From Methanobacterium sp. (lineage in GTDB: Archaea; Methanobacteriota; Methanobacteria; Methanobacteriales; Methanobacteriaceae): a stretch of DNA of 64,000 bases. The position numbers and the translations under genes were made by a program. Below are positions 37,618 through 46,657 of the stretch, one piece after another. Within the stretch, counting starts at the first letter, position 1. Every line of letters starts with the position of its first letter. The notes under the pieces were generated by a model. The model made no database searches and was not told the DNA's origin. It saw only the letters and a program-made list of their open reading frames with translations. The stretch covers positions 62,001-126,000 of the forward strand of contig NZ_JACRGA010000011.1 in NCBI RefSeq assembly GCF_016217785.1, in the 5' to 3' direction.

Positions 37618-38331
37618 CTATATTCTTTGATCTGTTTCCTGCCAGCTGTAACGTTCTTCCTTCCAGGGGTTACCATGATTATGATAACCCGTGGATTCCC
37701 AGAAACCTCTTTTATCCTCTGCCATGAATTCCAGTCCAGTAACCCATTTGGCGCTTTTCCAGAAATAAAGTTGAGGCACCACTAATCGCACGGGTCCTCC
37801 GTGTTTGGAGTTTAAGGCTTTTCGGTTGTGATGGGTCGCCAGTAGCACGTCAGGTGCGAAAAAATCTTCCAGGGAGAGGTTGGTGGTGAAATTTTTATGA
37901 GCGTGTACCATAACATATTTGGCTTCAGGGAGTATTTCCACCAGTTCTTTAATGGTGGATGTGCTTACCCCTTCCCATAAATTGTTTAACTTGGACCAGG
38001 TAGTGACACAGTGTATGTCTGAGAAAACTGTAACCGGAGGAAGAGATATGAAATCCGTGTAATCCAGTTCCATCTCTTTTCGAACCAAACCCCATATTTT
38101 CAGCTTCCATTGGGATGGATCGATTTTTGTAACTGAACCTGCATGTAGTACTGGCCAGCTTTTATCTTCGTGTTGACCTGGAGGAATCCTAACTTCCCTT
38201 TGGGTATCCGGACTAATAACCACATTTTCATCATTTAAAATAGATTCAATAGCACGTTCATCTAAATTAGTGCTTAAATTCCCTTTAAATATCTCTTTTA
38301 AGGTTTTTTCAACAATATCCACCCCCCCCAT
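37618..38331 (-). CDS. Molybdopterin-dependent oxidoreductase (sulfite oxidase-like)
   Basis: A 237-residue oxidoreductase of the sulfite oxidase/YedY fold. Cys108 in DIHCVTTWSKLNN is the expected molybdenum ligand, and HGGPVRLVVPQLYFWKSAKWV with GFWESTGYHNHG is the family C-terminal signature. There is no signal peptide, so it should act in the cytoplasm, unlike bacterial YedY. In methanogens the cofactor may carry tungsten. The ATG runs straight into a run of G bases (ATGGGGGGGG); GTG three codons later is an alternative start. It is the first gene of the operon with the B12/radical SAM protein. Confidence 0.87.
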   Translation of the reverse strand: MGGVDIVEKTLKEIFKGNLSTNLDERAIESILNDENVVISPDTQREVRIPPGQHEDKSWPVLHAGSVTKIDPSQWKLKIWGLVRKEMELDYTDFISLPPVTVFSDIHCVTTWSKLNNLWEGVSTSTIKELVEILPEAKYVMVHAHKNFTTNLSLEDFFAPDVLLATHHNRKALNSKHGGPVRLVVPQLYFWKSAKWVTGLEFMAEDKRGFWESTGYHNHGNPWKEERYSWQETDQRI

Positions 38332-38389
38332 CCAGTTGAAATGCCCTATTATCCCTGAAGGTTGTATCCCTACGGTTTCAAACCCCCGT

Positions 38390-38965
38390 TTAATAGGTCC
38401 ACACGGGTATTTCTTTCCACTGGGCTTTAAATGTCTTTAATATTTGGATTACAAGTGATGAATTGAAACGGTCCACCATTAAAACGCCTTTGCCCAATTT
38501 CAATGCATTGATTTTGCTGATTATCCCAGGATATTCCTTGACAATTCTCTCCCCATCCTTTTTGTAGGTGGATATTCCACCATAAAGTGCCCGGTTAAGT
38601 TTATTCCTATCATTCTGGTTCATCTCGGTGGTGTCATAGGTCAGGATAATACGTGACTTTAATTGCACACTTTCTGCAGTTATATCTACCGCCTTACCAT
38701 GGAGGAGAACACCTTCCCCACTCATTGCTGCATTAATCTCGGGATTATTCCCCAACTCTTCAAGGGTGATCTGTTCCGTTCGGAATTTCCCAGCCACCAG
38801 ATCATTAACTTTCTGGATAGAAGATTCTGATTTAACAGAATGAACCACAATTAGATCAATATCATTTAATGTTTTGGAAGCAGCAGCACCAGGGTACATT
38901 ACAGATACGACCCCTTTTACCTTCTTTATTTTCCTGGTGAGTTCTACGGCTAATTTAAAATCCAT
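38390..38965 (-). CDS. Nucleotidyltransferase-like protein, unknown
   Basis: A 191-residue protein whose N-terminus fits a minimal nucleotidyltransferase fold (VSVMYPGAAASKTLNDIDLIVV, in the place of the G-S-x-A-x-G...D-x-D motif). The Gly-Ser is changed to Gly-Ala and only one canonical Asp pair is visible, so activity is doubtful. The C-terminal third is helical and basic (DRNKLNRALYGGISTYKKDG). GGAGGAGAGGGG is a strong ribosome binding site. It lies 58 bases upstream of the molybdopterin oxidoreductase in the same direction. Confidence 0.6.
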   Translation of the reverse strand: MDFKLAVELTRKIKKVKGVVSVMYPGAAASKTLNDIDLIVVHSVKSESSIQKVNDLVAGKFRTEQITLEELGNNPEINAAMSGEGVLLHGKAVDITAESVQLKSRIILTYDTTEMNQNDRNKLNRALYGGISTYKKDGERIVKEYPGIISKINALKLGKGVLMVDRFNSSLVIQILKTFKAQWKEIPVWTY

Positions 38966-39243
38966 TATCCCCTCTCCTCCTAAACTAAGCGTGAAAAGCC
39001 ACTTAAATAAATCATCATAATTTATTTAGGTAACTGGAAGAATCACATAAAATCCTCTCTGTTATATTGATACACTAAACCATAAGTAAGTTTCTTTATA
39101 ATCACTAACTATAAAAATACTTAAAAATTTTTAAAAAAAATATCTAAAAAGAATTATTCTAAATGGATATTCTAAATGGACATTCCAAAACGGATTATGG
39201 TGGGAAAAATGAATTATGGTAGATAATCGAATATAAGCAAATT

Positions 39244-39639
39244 TTAGGGGCAGTCCAGTTCCCGTACGAATGGTTTGATATCCAGGACAGGGGACTGGTC
39301 AAGGGCGTCAAGCCACCTCACAGTTAGGATATTCCCTTCTTTTTCCACAAGTTCCACCATACACAATCCCAGGGGATTTGGCCTCACCGGTGCTCTGGTG
39401 GAAAAAACCCCTCGTTTCTCTTTTCTCCCGTAAGGAACCACCTTGAGAGAAACTGAATCAGCACGATCCATCCAGTAAATCACCATCAAATTCTGGTAAT
39501 TCTCGATTCCTTCCAGTGCCTCTTCATAATCTTTGAAAATAGTTATCGTACTCAATTCATCAGAAAAACGACCCTGATGAGGAGATCCCTTCTTATCCTT
39601 GAAGGGGGAATTAACCAAACCTATGGCATTCAATTTCAT
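39244..39639 (-). CDS. trmO: tRNA N6-threonylcarbamoyladenosine methyltransferase (TrmO/TsaA family)
   Basis: A 131-residue protein of the TrmO/TsaA (UPF0066) beta-barrel family, which uses S-adenosylmethionine to methylate t6A37 in some tRNAs. Signatures: IGLVNSPFKDKKGSPHQGRF, RKEKRGVFSTRAPVRPNPLG and the closing WLDALDQSPVLDIKPFV. It is the short form lacking the C-terminal extension of bacterial TrmO, as usual in archaea. GGGAGG eight bases before the ATG at 39639 fixes the start; the open frame extends 19 codons further upstream. Confidence 0.88.
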   Translation of the reverse strand: MKLNAIGLVNSPFKDKKGSPHQGRFSDELSTITIFKDYEEALEGIENYQNLMVIYWMDRADSVSLKVVPYGRKEKRGVFSTRAPVRPNPLGLCMVELVEKEGNILTVRWLDALDQSPVLDIKPFVRELDCP

Positions 39640-39881
39640 GATGGTAACCTCCCACAAACCCATGGTATTCAGTGCGATTAACCAATAAAAATTCACTGCT
39701 AAATTCCAGAATGTTGGATTTATTTTAGTTTCAGATTAAATAAATAGATTATGAAGTTTAAATAAGATTATGATCTAAATAGATGGATTTAGAAAAGGAG
39801 TTATGGATTATTTTTGAAATGATTTTTTTTAAAATTTAGGTTATAATAACTGATTAACAAGTGTTAAAAGATGACTGTCAT

Positions 39882-39990
39882 ATCAATGGAGAATCCCGCA
39901 GGGATTGTAGAATGGGGAGTTTGGTTGGGCCCTGCGGGTATAATTTTAGGGAGGCAATTAGTAAGATATTGCTATTGCTTCTCCATTGAT
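39882..39990. ncRNA. Candidate three-way-junction RNA
   Basis: A GC-rich island in the 735-base gap 39640-40375. ATCAATGGAGAA (39882-39893) pairs perfectly with TTCTCCATTGAT (39979-39990) as closing stem P1. CCCGCAGGG (39895-39903) pairs perfectly with CCCTGCGGG (39930-39938) as P2. GCAAT (39954-39958) pairs with ATTGC (39974-39978) as P3, directly abutting P1. Possible promoters: TTATATAA at 40036-40043 for the minus strand (start near 40012) and TTATAATA at 39841-39848 for the plus strand (start near 39870). The remainder of the gap is AT-rich and without a convincing gene. Confidence 0.6.
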
Positions 39991-40375
39991 CGTGGTTTAA
40001 TAAAGTATTTGCACATTAAGCTTGTATAACATCCCTTATATAAGTTACGGAGACCTAATTAAATTTATATTACAATATTAAGGCCTAATAACAAAAAAAT
40101 TATTTCCTGAGAATCTTTTTGCCAATGAATAGTTTTGATGAATAACACCTAAAATTGATGAACCCCCAACACTGATACTAGGATTGAATAATACTGATAC
40201 TACGATTGATACTAAATTTTCAGAAGGTGCCCTTAATACGGAGTTATCCACTAAATTTATCAAAGCATAATCAAATTCAAAAAGTCTAATTCATGATAAA
40301 AGCAATTTAATAGAAAAAATAATAAAAAAGGAAATAGTAAAGTTATCATTTCGGTCCTTTAATTGAGTTATGCAC

Positions 40376-40834
40376 CTATATGCTTGTTTTAATGGATAAA
40401 GTTACTGCATACTCATTATCAGTTATGGTTTTAAGAGATCCAGGGTAAGGATCAACATTCACCAGTTTAACGGAGTATCCTGCAATCGTCTTCTGACTCT
40501 GGGTTTCATTTGAATTTAAAGTGAGGTTAAAAACATCTTCATGGCTTTGGTCTAGCTCTAAAAGGAAAAGTGCTTTAACCTGTCCGGGCCAAACACAAAC
40601 CGTTCCTTCAGGACACCTTGAATCCTCAGTAACATTTAAAAATGTTATTTTTATATTATCGGGTTCAACAATGGCTGTTTGGTTTATGTTAAGCTTGAAA
40701 GATGTATTCAGCGAAGTATAAATCGGATTGCTGTGAGTGTTATAGATATCCAATTGATCTGCATAAAAAACACCAACGGTAACAATTAATATCATCAAAA
40801 TGAACAATACCAGATAAATTGCTTTTTGTTTCAT
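40376..40834 (-). CDS. Secreted or membrane-anchored protein, unknown
   Basis: A 152-residue protein with an N-terminal membrane anchor or signal (AIYLVLFILMILIVTVGVFYA). The exported domain has a single Cys pair in EDSRCPEGTVCVWPGQVKAL, a motif found in small secreted proteins of unknown role in bacteria and archaea, where the pair likely forms a disulfide. The ATG lies at the edge of a 430-base intergenic region. No operon partner is seen. Confidence 0.7.
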   Translation of the reverse strand: MKQKAIYLVLFILMILIVTVGVFYADQLDIYNTHSNPIYTSLNTSFKLNINQTAIVEPDNIKITFLNVTEDSRCPEGTVCVWPGQVKALFLLELDQSHEDVFNLTLNSNETQSQKTIAGYSVKLVNVDPYPGSLKTITDNEYAVTLSIKTSI

Positions 40835-40933
40835 TTTATCAGGATATTTTAGGTTTTAAGTATTTAATAAACAATTTCATCAATGGCAGATAATAACAAA
40901 AATCAGTGCAAATTAGTTAAATAATTTTTAAGA

Positions 40934-41095
40934 CTATTGACTGGTGTCATTTTTAGATTGACCCTCAGCCAGAATTTTTTTAATATTAAGAAGTCTTTCA
41001 CTATTTAAAGATTTTATGGTGGATTTTTCAGGATTATCTTTACTTAATTTTCTTAATATACCAACACCCCCTTCTGGGAATAATTTTATTTTCAC
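40934..41095 (-). CDS. Possible small protein of 53 residues
   Basis: A GTG-started frame directly after a stop codon. It encodes a lysine-rich peptide with two amphipathic stretches (FPEGGVGILRKLSKDNPEKS and LNSERLLNIKKILAEG). Composition is protein-like and better than the AT-rich surroundings, but there is no ribosome binding site and no recognised family. It may be the remnant of a longer gene. The rest of 40835-41261 shows nothing. Confidence 0.35.
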   Translation of the reverse strand: MKIKLFPEGGVGILRKLSKDNPEKSTIKSLNSERLLNIKKILAEGQSKNDTSQ

Positions 41096-41261
41096 TCAAT
41101 CTTAAAAGTTAATGTGACATAATTCACAAAAAAATAAAATTGACAGCTTGATTTTTACATACGTAAAGTAAGTTAAAATGAAATTTAAAAAAACTAAAAT
41201 CAGTTGAAAAGCTAGTTAAAAGGTTGTAAAATGATATTTTAGTCTAATGAATATTCCATTT

Positions 41262-42476
41262 TCAATATATATCACACATAAGTTCCTCTGGAGGTTCTCT
41301 AAGAGATAGTATAACTTTAACGACACATATGAGAGTCAGTAATCCGAGAATTAGTGATCCTGGGAGTATTGACCCTAAAAATCCAGTGCAGATGACCAAA
41401 ATTATCAGGATGTAATAGGGAATTCTAAAATAGAGTAAAACCCTGCTTACGCACTCGTGCCAGTTGAAGGAAGATAAAAATATGAAACTCAGTGCAGTTA
41501 ATGCCAGGGCCAGGGACCCACAGAGAAGCCATACTTCTGATGAGGATAGAACACTCCCTAATCCATGGGATATGACGTGTTTTACTCCCATGGCAGTGGC
41601 AACAATTCCCAGTAAAAGTGGGAAGTGTGCATAGAGCCATAACTGATATCGGCCAATTTCTTCACCTTTTTCCTCAACACGAGCCTCTGCACCCCGGGCT
41701 TCTTCAAAATATCCCCACCATATACTAAATGCAACAATGAACCCCATGAGGCCAGTAATTCCAGTTTCTAATGTTAAACCCAGTGTTCCAATCAAAAATA
41801 CAATACCCACCACTGCTTCACCAATGAGGATAATGGTTAATAGCCCAAACCTCTCCGGGAGATGAGTGGGATGGAGAGGGAACTGTTGATGTATTTTCCC
41901 GGCAGTTAGAGGTGTTAAAAGATCTACCACTATGGCCATTCCCCACAACAGGAAACGCCAGGGTGCAGGTGTGAATGCGGAAACTCCCCAAAGCCCGGCA
42001 GCAATTCCAAACCCAATACTGTAATGGTGAGTGAGTGCGCGGGCTTCCGGCACAATTCTCCCGGCCCTTAGGTACTCTGCAACTAGCATGAACCTTAAAA
42101 TTGCATAGGAAATAGCGAACTCCGGTCCTGTTGCTCCAAGGGCATCTTTAGTATTTATAGCCATGATGGCCACCACGATCATTTGCGCCATGGTATAAAA
42201 TCTGTGCATGAAATCATCAACACCAAAACGGCTGAGGTAGATGGTATGGCCAAGCCAACCCCACCATATGGCAAAAAATAGGGGAATGGACTGGAGGAAT
42301 GTGGTAAAAGAATAATTGGAGTTGAGATTTGAGGCTAAAAGGGACACTGCTGCCACGAAGATGAGATCAAACAGAAGTTCCAACCAGTTAGAATGTCTTT
42401 CTTCCGATTCGTCTTCAAAATATAGCCGTGGAGGTTTGATAATGTCCCTTCTGAGCTTCATTATTTTAAACCCCAT
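41262..42476 (-). CDS. ltrA: Low temperature requirement protein A family
   Basis: A 404-residue membrane protein with about ten to twelve helices. The LtrA family signature is near the start (HSNWLELLFDLIFVAAVSLL), with PLFFAIWWGWLGHTIYLSRFGVDD and TIILIGEAVVGIV further in. Named for a Listeria mutant; the biochemical role remains unknown. The ATG at 42476 and another five codons in (MKLRRD) are both possible. It is transcribed alone, divergent from the plus-strand candidate RNA locus. Confidence 0.88.
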   Translation of the reverse strand: MGFKIMKLRRDIIKPPRLYFEDESEERHSNWLELLFDLIFVAAVSLLASNLNSNYSFTTFLQSIPLFFAIWWGWLGHTIYLSRFGVDDFMHRFYTMAQMIVVAIMAINTKDALGATGPEFAISYAILRFMLVAEYLRAGRIVPEARALTHHYSIGFGIAAGLWGVSAFTPAPWRFLLWGMAIVVDLLTPLTAGKIHQQFPLHPTHLPERFGLLTIILIGEAVVGIVFLIGTLGLTLETGITGLMGFIVAFSIWWGYFEEARGAEARVEEKGEEIGRYQLWLYAHFPLLLGIVATAMGVKHVISHGLGSVLSSSEVWLLCGSLALALTALSFIFLSSFNWHECVSRVLLYFRIPYYILIILVICTGFLGSILPGSLILGLLTLICVVKVILSLREPPEELMCDIY

Positions 42477-42938
42477 AATAAATTCATTTATTTTTAGATA
42501 AATAAGGATTATATATTTCTTTTAAATAAAATATTCCTTTATATATTTCATTTGTAATTTTTACATATTTAAAATCGTTTTTAGTTATATTTTCCAGGAG
42601 GTATGAAAGGATGTTATGAATTATTATGTAATTCAATTATCTGTTTTTATAAAGTAATATTATTTTTCCAATGACAATATTATTTTAAACCCCATTAACG
42701 TATTTCAAAACAATAAATACTGTTTTTAAAGAGTATTGATTTTCACCAGTTTTTAATTTGAAAATTACCCGTACATAATATAAGAATTTTTCTCGAAAAT
42801 TGAATGTATTATAAATTAAAAAGGTTTAGATTAAAATCAAGATTTATTTGAATATTAAAAGAGATTTCAGGGAGTTATTGGTTATTTTTTTAGTATTTTT
42901 ATTATTTTCTAATACATTACCCTATCCCAATACAAATA

Positions 42939-43136
42939 TTTAAATATCATGTTGTCATAAGATGTAATTAGGTGAATTAAACGACCATAAGAATCATATT
43001 ATGATCTTATATGATCATAATATGAACCTTGAAATTCATGCCTTTACAACCGCCTCCGTAAGGACATGACATGGCATCGTCCCAGAGGCCATTTAGGCCT
43101 CAGGGACCTTATTTCTCCTATATCTCTGTTTTTTCA
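42939..43136 (+). ncRNA. Palindrome and GC-rich hairpin locus, candidate ncRNA
   Basis: Inside the 965-base gap 42477-43441. TTTAAATA (42939-42946) is a consensus TATA box. CATATTATGATC (42995-43006) and GATCATAATATG (43013-43024) are perfect 12-base inverted arms around TTATAT. Further on, GTCCCAGAGGCC (43079-43090) pairs with GGCCTCAGGGAC (43096-43107), eleven of twelve positions, around the loop ATTTA; TAAG (43059-43062) and CTTA (43108-43111) can extend it. Six T follow at about 43128-43134. Either an RNA starting near 42969, or an operator overlapping a second TATA (TTATATGA) and an RNA starting near 43036, would fit. Nothing else is seen in the gap. Confidence 0.5.
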
Positions 43137-43441
43137 ATGCCTTCTTTTAAGTGTTGTATAATCCCTTTAGTTATAAGCTATTTATAGTAATATACAAACT
43201 ATTTTGTCTTTAAATTCATGTTTTGTAATCCAATAGTAATTTTATCATTAAAAACCTCTTCAGTGATACTAATAGTCATTTTATGGGGTTTTAAAATACA
43301 TTTTATCATTTTGAAAAAATAAAAACAGACGGGAAAAATAATATATTAAATTTATATTAATATTTAACTTATTTTTATTATAAAACAATATGAAAAGATT
43401 TATGTATCATGGTGTTTTAAGATGGATTAAGGTGATTGAAT

Positions 43442-43756
43442 ATGACTGAACATAATAAACAAAAATACACAAGTTCAATGGATGTGGTGGATAATAACGG
43501 TGATCTCCTGGGAGCTGTGTGTGTTACACCATCAAAGGAAATTGGTAAAAGAGATATCCTGTTAATGGATGAAAAGGCAGGAACACAATCAGTCAGAAGC
43601 ACTACTGAATTAATCAACATGCTCTCCAAAAAAAATGTGCCTTTTGATGAAAGAAAAATGGTATTGGATTTTTTAGCCGAAAGACTGAGAGTTTTAGAAC
43701 AAGAATTAGCAATCAACACTTTAAAATCATTGAAAGAACCCAAAAACAATAAATAG
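43442..43756 (+). CDS. Small conserved-looking protein, unknown
   Basis: A 104-residue soluble protein with an N-terminal strand-rich half (SMDVVDNNGDLLGAVCVTP, KRDILLMDEKAG) and a helical C-terminal half (STTELINMLSKKNVPFDERK, LDFLAERLRVLEQEL). No family recognised. AAGGTGATTGAAT before the ATG is a good ribosome binding site; a TTG two codons upstream also opens the frame. It precedes the PAS kinase by about 170 bases and could be part of that signalling group. Confidence 0.65.
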   Translation: MTEHNKQKYTSSMDVVDNNGDLLGAVCVTPSKEIGKRDILLMDEKAGTQSVRSTTELINMLSKKNVPFDERKMVLDFLAERLRVLEQELAINTLKSLKEPKNNK

Positions 43757-43805
43757 TGGCATTGATATTTTTTTATCAAAAAACCTCCCATAAAATCAGA
43801 CCACG

Positions 43806-43830
43806 AGCCCTCAAAAAGCTAAAAAGGGCT
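43806..43830 (+). other. Small hairpin upstream of the PAS kinase
   Basis: AGCCCT (43806-43811) is inverse to AGGGCT (43825-43830) with an A-rich loop, between the small protein gene and the sensor kinase. It may be a terminator stem or leader element. Confidence 0.35.
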
Positions 43831-43924
43831 ATTAAGAACTAAAAAAACCAGCCTAAAACATAATAATCTCCCTTAAAACCCATAAATCAACATTATACTC
43901 ATTTACAATTAAAATGAATTATAA

Positions 43925-46657
43925 ATGAATCCGGAGGAGGGGTCTAAGTTTACCGGGGACACTAATCAAACTACGCAAGAAAATCCAGAATTAATTGGAC
44001 TGGATGCTATAATCAACTGTTCACCATTACCTCAATTTGTGATTAACAGGGATCATAAAGTTATCTACTGGAACCAAGCACTGGAAGAATACAGCCAAAT
44101 CAATGCCAGTGATGTCCTCGGGACAGATAAACACTGGAAAGCATTTTACAACTCAAAAAGACCATGTATGGTTGATTTATTGGTGGATGAGGATATTGAA
44201 GGGCTGTCATACTGGTTTTCTGATAATTGCAAAATGTCCCAATTGGTTGAGGGGGCTTATGAAGTTGAAAAATTTTATCCCAAGATGGGTCTGAATGGTA
44301 AATACTTACATTTCACTGCATCCGCTATTAAAGACCATGATGGTAATGTTATTGGTGGTTTAGAATCATTTGAAGACATAACTCAGCGTAAATTGGCTGA
44401 AAAGGATCTCCAGGAAAGTGAACATAAATTCCGGAGCCTGGTTGAAAATCTCAATGTAGGAGTTTACCGCAACTCAACTGATCCTGATGGTTATTTTATC
44501 CAGGTGAACCCTGCATTTGCCCGAATGTTTGGATATGACTCCACCAGTGAAATAATGGAAATTAAGGTTATGGATTTTTACAGGGACCCTCAACAGAGAA
44601 GACTGTTTTTAGAAGATTTAAAGAGGGACGGATCGGTTACTGGCCGGGAATTACATCTTAAAAAGAAAGATAACCAGCCCATATGGGTTTCAGTATCAGC
44701 ACAAGCACATTATGATGGAAATGGTTCCATTAACTGGGCTGATGGGATAATAGAGGACATTACCCATCGTAAACTTGCTGAAAAAACACTGCTAAAAAGT
44801 GAGAAACGATACCGTTCCATTGTGGAAAACATCAACGATGGTTTCTGTATCCATGATTTTCAGGGGAATATAACTGACTGCAATGAAAACTTCGCCTTGA
44901 TGCTTGGTTCGACTACCGAAGGGATGATTGGAACCAATCTGGATGAGTTTAGCAGCACTGAAATGATGTTTGAAAAGAATAATGTGATGGGGGAACTAAA
45001 AAACAAGGGAATCGTTGAATTTGATGCGGATTTTAAACAAAAAGATGGCACTATATGCTATTACAACATCAAGTCAAGTATTGTTTCGTTTGAAGGCAAT
45101 GGTCGGGTGCATAGTTTCCTTAGAGATGTGACCAAACGTCGCGAAATGGAAGAAATACTCCATCAAAGTGAAAACACCGCCCAGAAACGTCTCTTTGAGA
45201 TTGAGGCTATTTACAATTCAGCACCAATAGGATTATGTGTTTTAGATCGAAAACTGCGATTCGTGCGTATAAATGATCGTATGGCGGAAATAAATGGTTT
45301 TTCCTCAGAAGAACATATTGGAAAAACTATCCATGAAATAATACCGGATCTAGCTGAACAGGCTGAAGAAGCAGCTAAAGAAATCTTCGAAACAAAAAAA
45401 ACAGTTGGAAGCAGGGAATTTAATGGTGTAACTCCTGCCCAACCAGGTGTTCTCAGGACATGGTTAGAAAAATGGTACCCTCTTAAAGATTCTTCCCATG
45501 AGATTATAGGCATTAACGTGGCAGCACTGGAAATAACTGAAATTAAAAAGGCCGATAAAGCCCTTAAAAAATCTGAAGAAAAATTACGTCTGGCTATTGA
45601 AGGCGCAGACGCAGGAATGTGGTTATGGGATCTTGAAAATGACATCTTTGAATGGACTGATCATTACAAAAATATTTTTGGAATAAATCCGGATCCTAAC
45701 ATGTCTTACAATGACTTTTTAAACTCCGTGCACCCTGATGACCAGGAAACAGTTAATAATACTACTCAAAGGACTTTACAGTACGGGGAAGATTTTAAAG
45801 TAGAAATGCGGACTATCTGGCCAGATAGATCAGTGCACTCGGTTTATTCCATGGGAAGACTGTTTTACGATCTGCAGGGGAAGCCTAAAGAAATGATAGG
45901 TATTGCCATTGACATCACCCCCAGCAAAATCGCAGAACAGGAACTCCAGGAAACATTAAAACAGTTGAAAAGATCCAATGCAGAACTGGAGCAGTTTGCC
46001 TACGTGGCAAGCCATGACCTCCAGGAACCTCTTAGAATGATAACCAGTTTTCTACAGCTCCTGCAACGTCGTTATGAACACCAACTTGATTCTGATGCCG
46101 ATGAATTCATCCAGTTCGCTGTGGATGGAGCTGCCAGGATGCAGGAACTGGTAAACGATCTTTTAGCCTATTCCCGGATTGAACGTAGAACTGGTAAGTT
46201 TGAAGATGTGGATACTGAAGATATTCTAAAACAGATAACATTTGACTCCCGACTGTTAATTGAAGAAAATAATGCAGATATCAGTTATGATAACCTTCCT
46301 GTGGTACACGCTGATTATCCTCAGATGGTACAGGTTTTTCAGAACCTCATTAGCAACTCCATCAAATACAATAACCAGGAAAGCCCCATCATTCACATCT
46401 CTGCAGAAAAAAAGGATAGTGACTGGGTTTTTAAAGTTGAAGATAATGGTATAGGGATTGATCCCAAACATGGAGAACGGGTATTCAAAATATTCCAGCG
46501 TCTCCATGGACGGGAAGAATACGGAGGAACCGGTATTGGTTTAGCCATTGTTAAAAGGATTGTTGAACGACACGGAGGGATGATCTGGTATGATTCCCAG
46601 CCAGGCAAAGGATCTACTTTTTATTTCAACATTCCCCAGGGAGATATGAAATTATGA
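43925..46657 (+). CDS. Multi-PAS sensor histidine kinase
   Basis: A 910-residue soluble kinase. About five PAS/PAC domains occupy residues 25-675, each closing with a D-I/V-T motif (EDITQRKLAE twice-like, RDVTKRREM, IDITPSKIA). A coiled coil then leads into the HisKA dimerisation helix with phosphoacceptor His697 (FAYVASHDLQEPLRMI). The ATPase domain follows with the N box (FQNLISNSIKYN), G1 (VEDNGIGID) and G2 (GGTGIGLAIVKRI). No membrane segment is present, so the signal is cytoplasmic, perhaps redox. Its stop overlaps the response regulator start (ATGA), so the two are coupled. The H box resembles phytochrome-type kinases that use Rcp1-like regulators. Confidence 0.93.
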   Translation: MNPEEGSKFTGDTNQTTQENPELIGLDAIINCSPLPQFVINRDHKVIYWNQALEEYSQINASDVLGTDKHWKAFYNSKRPCMVDLLVDEDIEGLSYWFSDNCKMSQLVEGAYEVEKFYPKMGLNGKYLHFTASAIKDHDGNVIGGLESFEDITQRKLAEKDLQESEHKFRSLVENLNVGVYRNSTDPDGYFIQVNPAFARMFGYDSTSEIMEIKVMDFYRDPQQRRLFLEDLKRDGSVTGRELHLKKKDNQPIWVSVSAQAHYDGNGSINWADGIIEDITHRKLAEKTLLKSEKRYRSIVENINDGFCIHDFQGNITDCNENFALMLGSTTEGMIGTNLDEFSSTEMMFEKNNVMGELKNKGIVEFDADFKQKDGTICYYNIKSSIVSFEGNGRVHSFLRDVTKRREMEEILHQSENTAQKRLFEIEAIYNSAPIGLCVLDRKLRFVRINDRMAEINGFSSEEHIGKTIHEIIPDLAEQAEEAAKEIFETKKTVGSREFNGVTPAQPGVLRTWLEKWYPLKDSSHEIIGINVAALEITEIKKADKALKKSEEKLRLAIEGADAGMWLWDLENDIFEWTDHYKNIFGINPDPNMSYNDFLNSVHPDDQETVNNTTQRTLQYGEDFKVEMRTIWPDRSVHSVYSMGRLFYDLQGKPKEMIGIAIDITPSKIAEQELQETLKQLKRSNAELEQFAYVASHDLQEPLRMITSFLQLLQRRYEHQLDSDADEFIQFAVDGAARMQELVNDLLAYSRIERRTGKFEDVDTEDILKQITFDSRLLIEENNADISYDNLPVVHADYPQMVQVFQNLISNSIKYNNQESPIIHISAEKKDSDWVFKVEDNGIGIDPKHGERVFKIFQRLHGREEYGGTGIGLAIVKRIVERHGGMIWYDSQPGKGSTFYFNIPQGDMKL

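Noticed and set aside
40018..40060. TTATATAA as a promoter for the secreted-protein gene at 40376-40834
   Set aside because: That gene is on the minus strand and starts at 40834, so this element lies downstream of it.
40078..40263. 61-codon minus-strand frame next to the three-way-junction candidate
   Set aside because: Serine/isoleucine-rich translation typical of AT-rich non-coding DNA, with no start signal; it would overlap the probable promoter.
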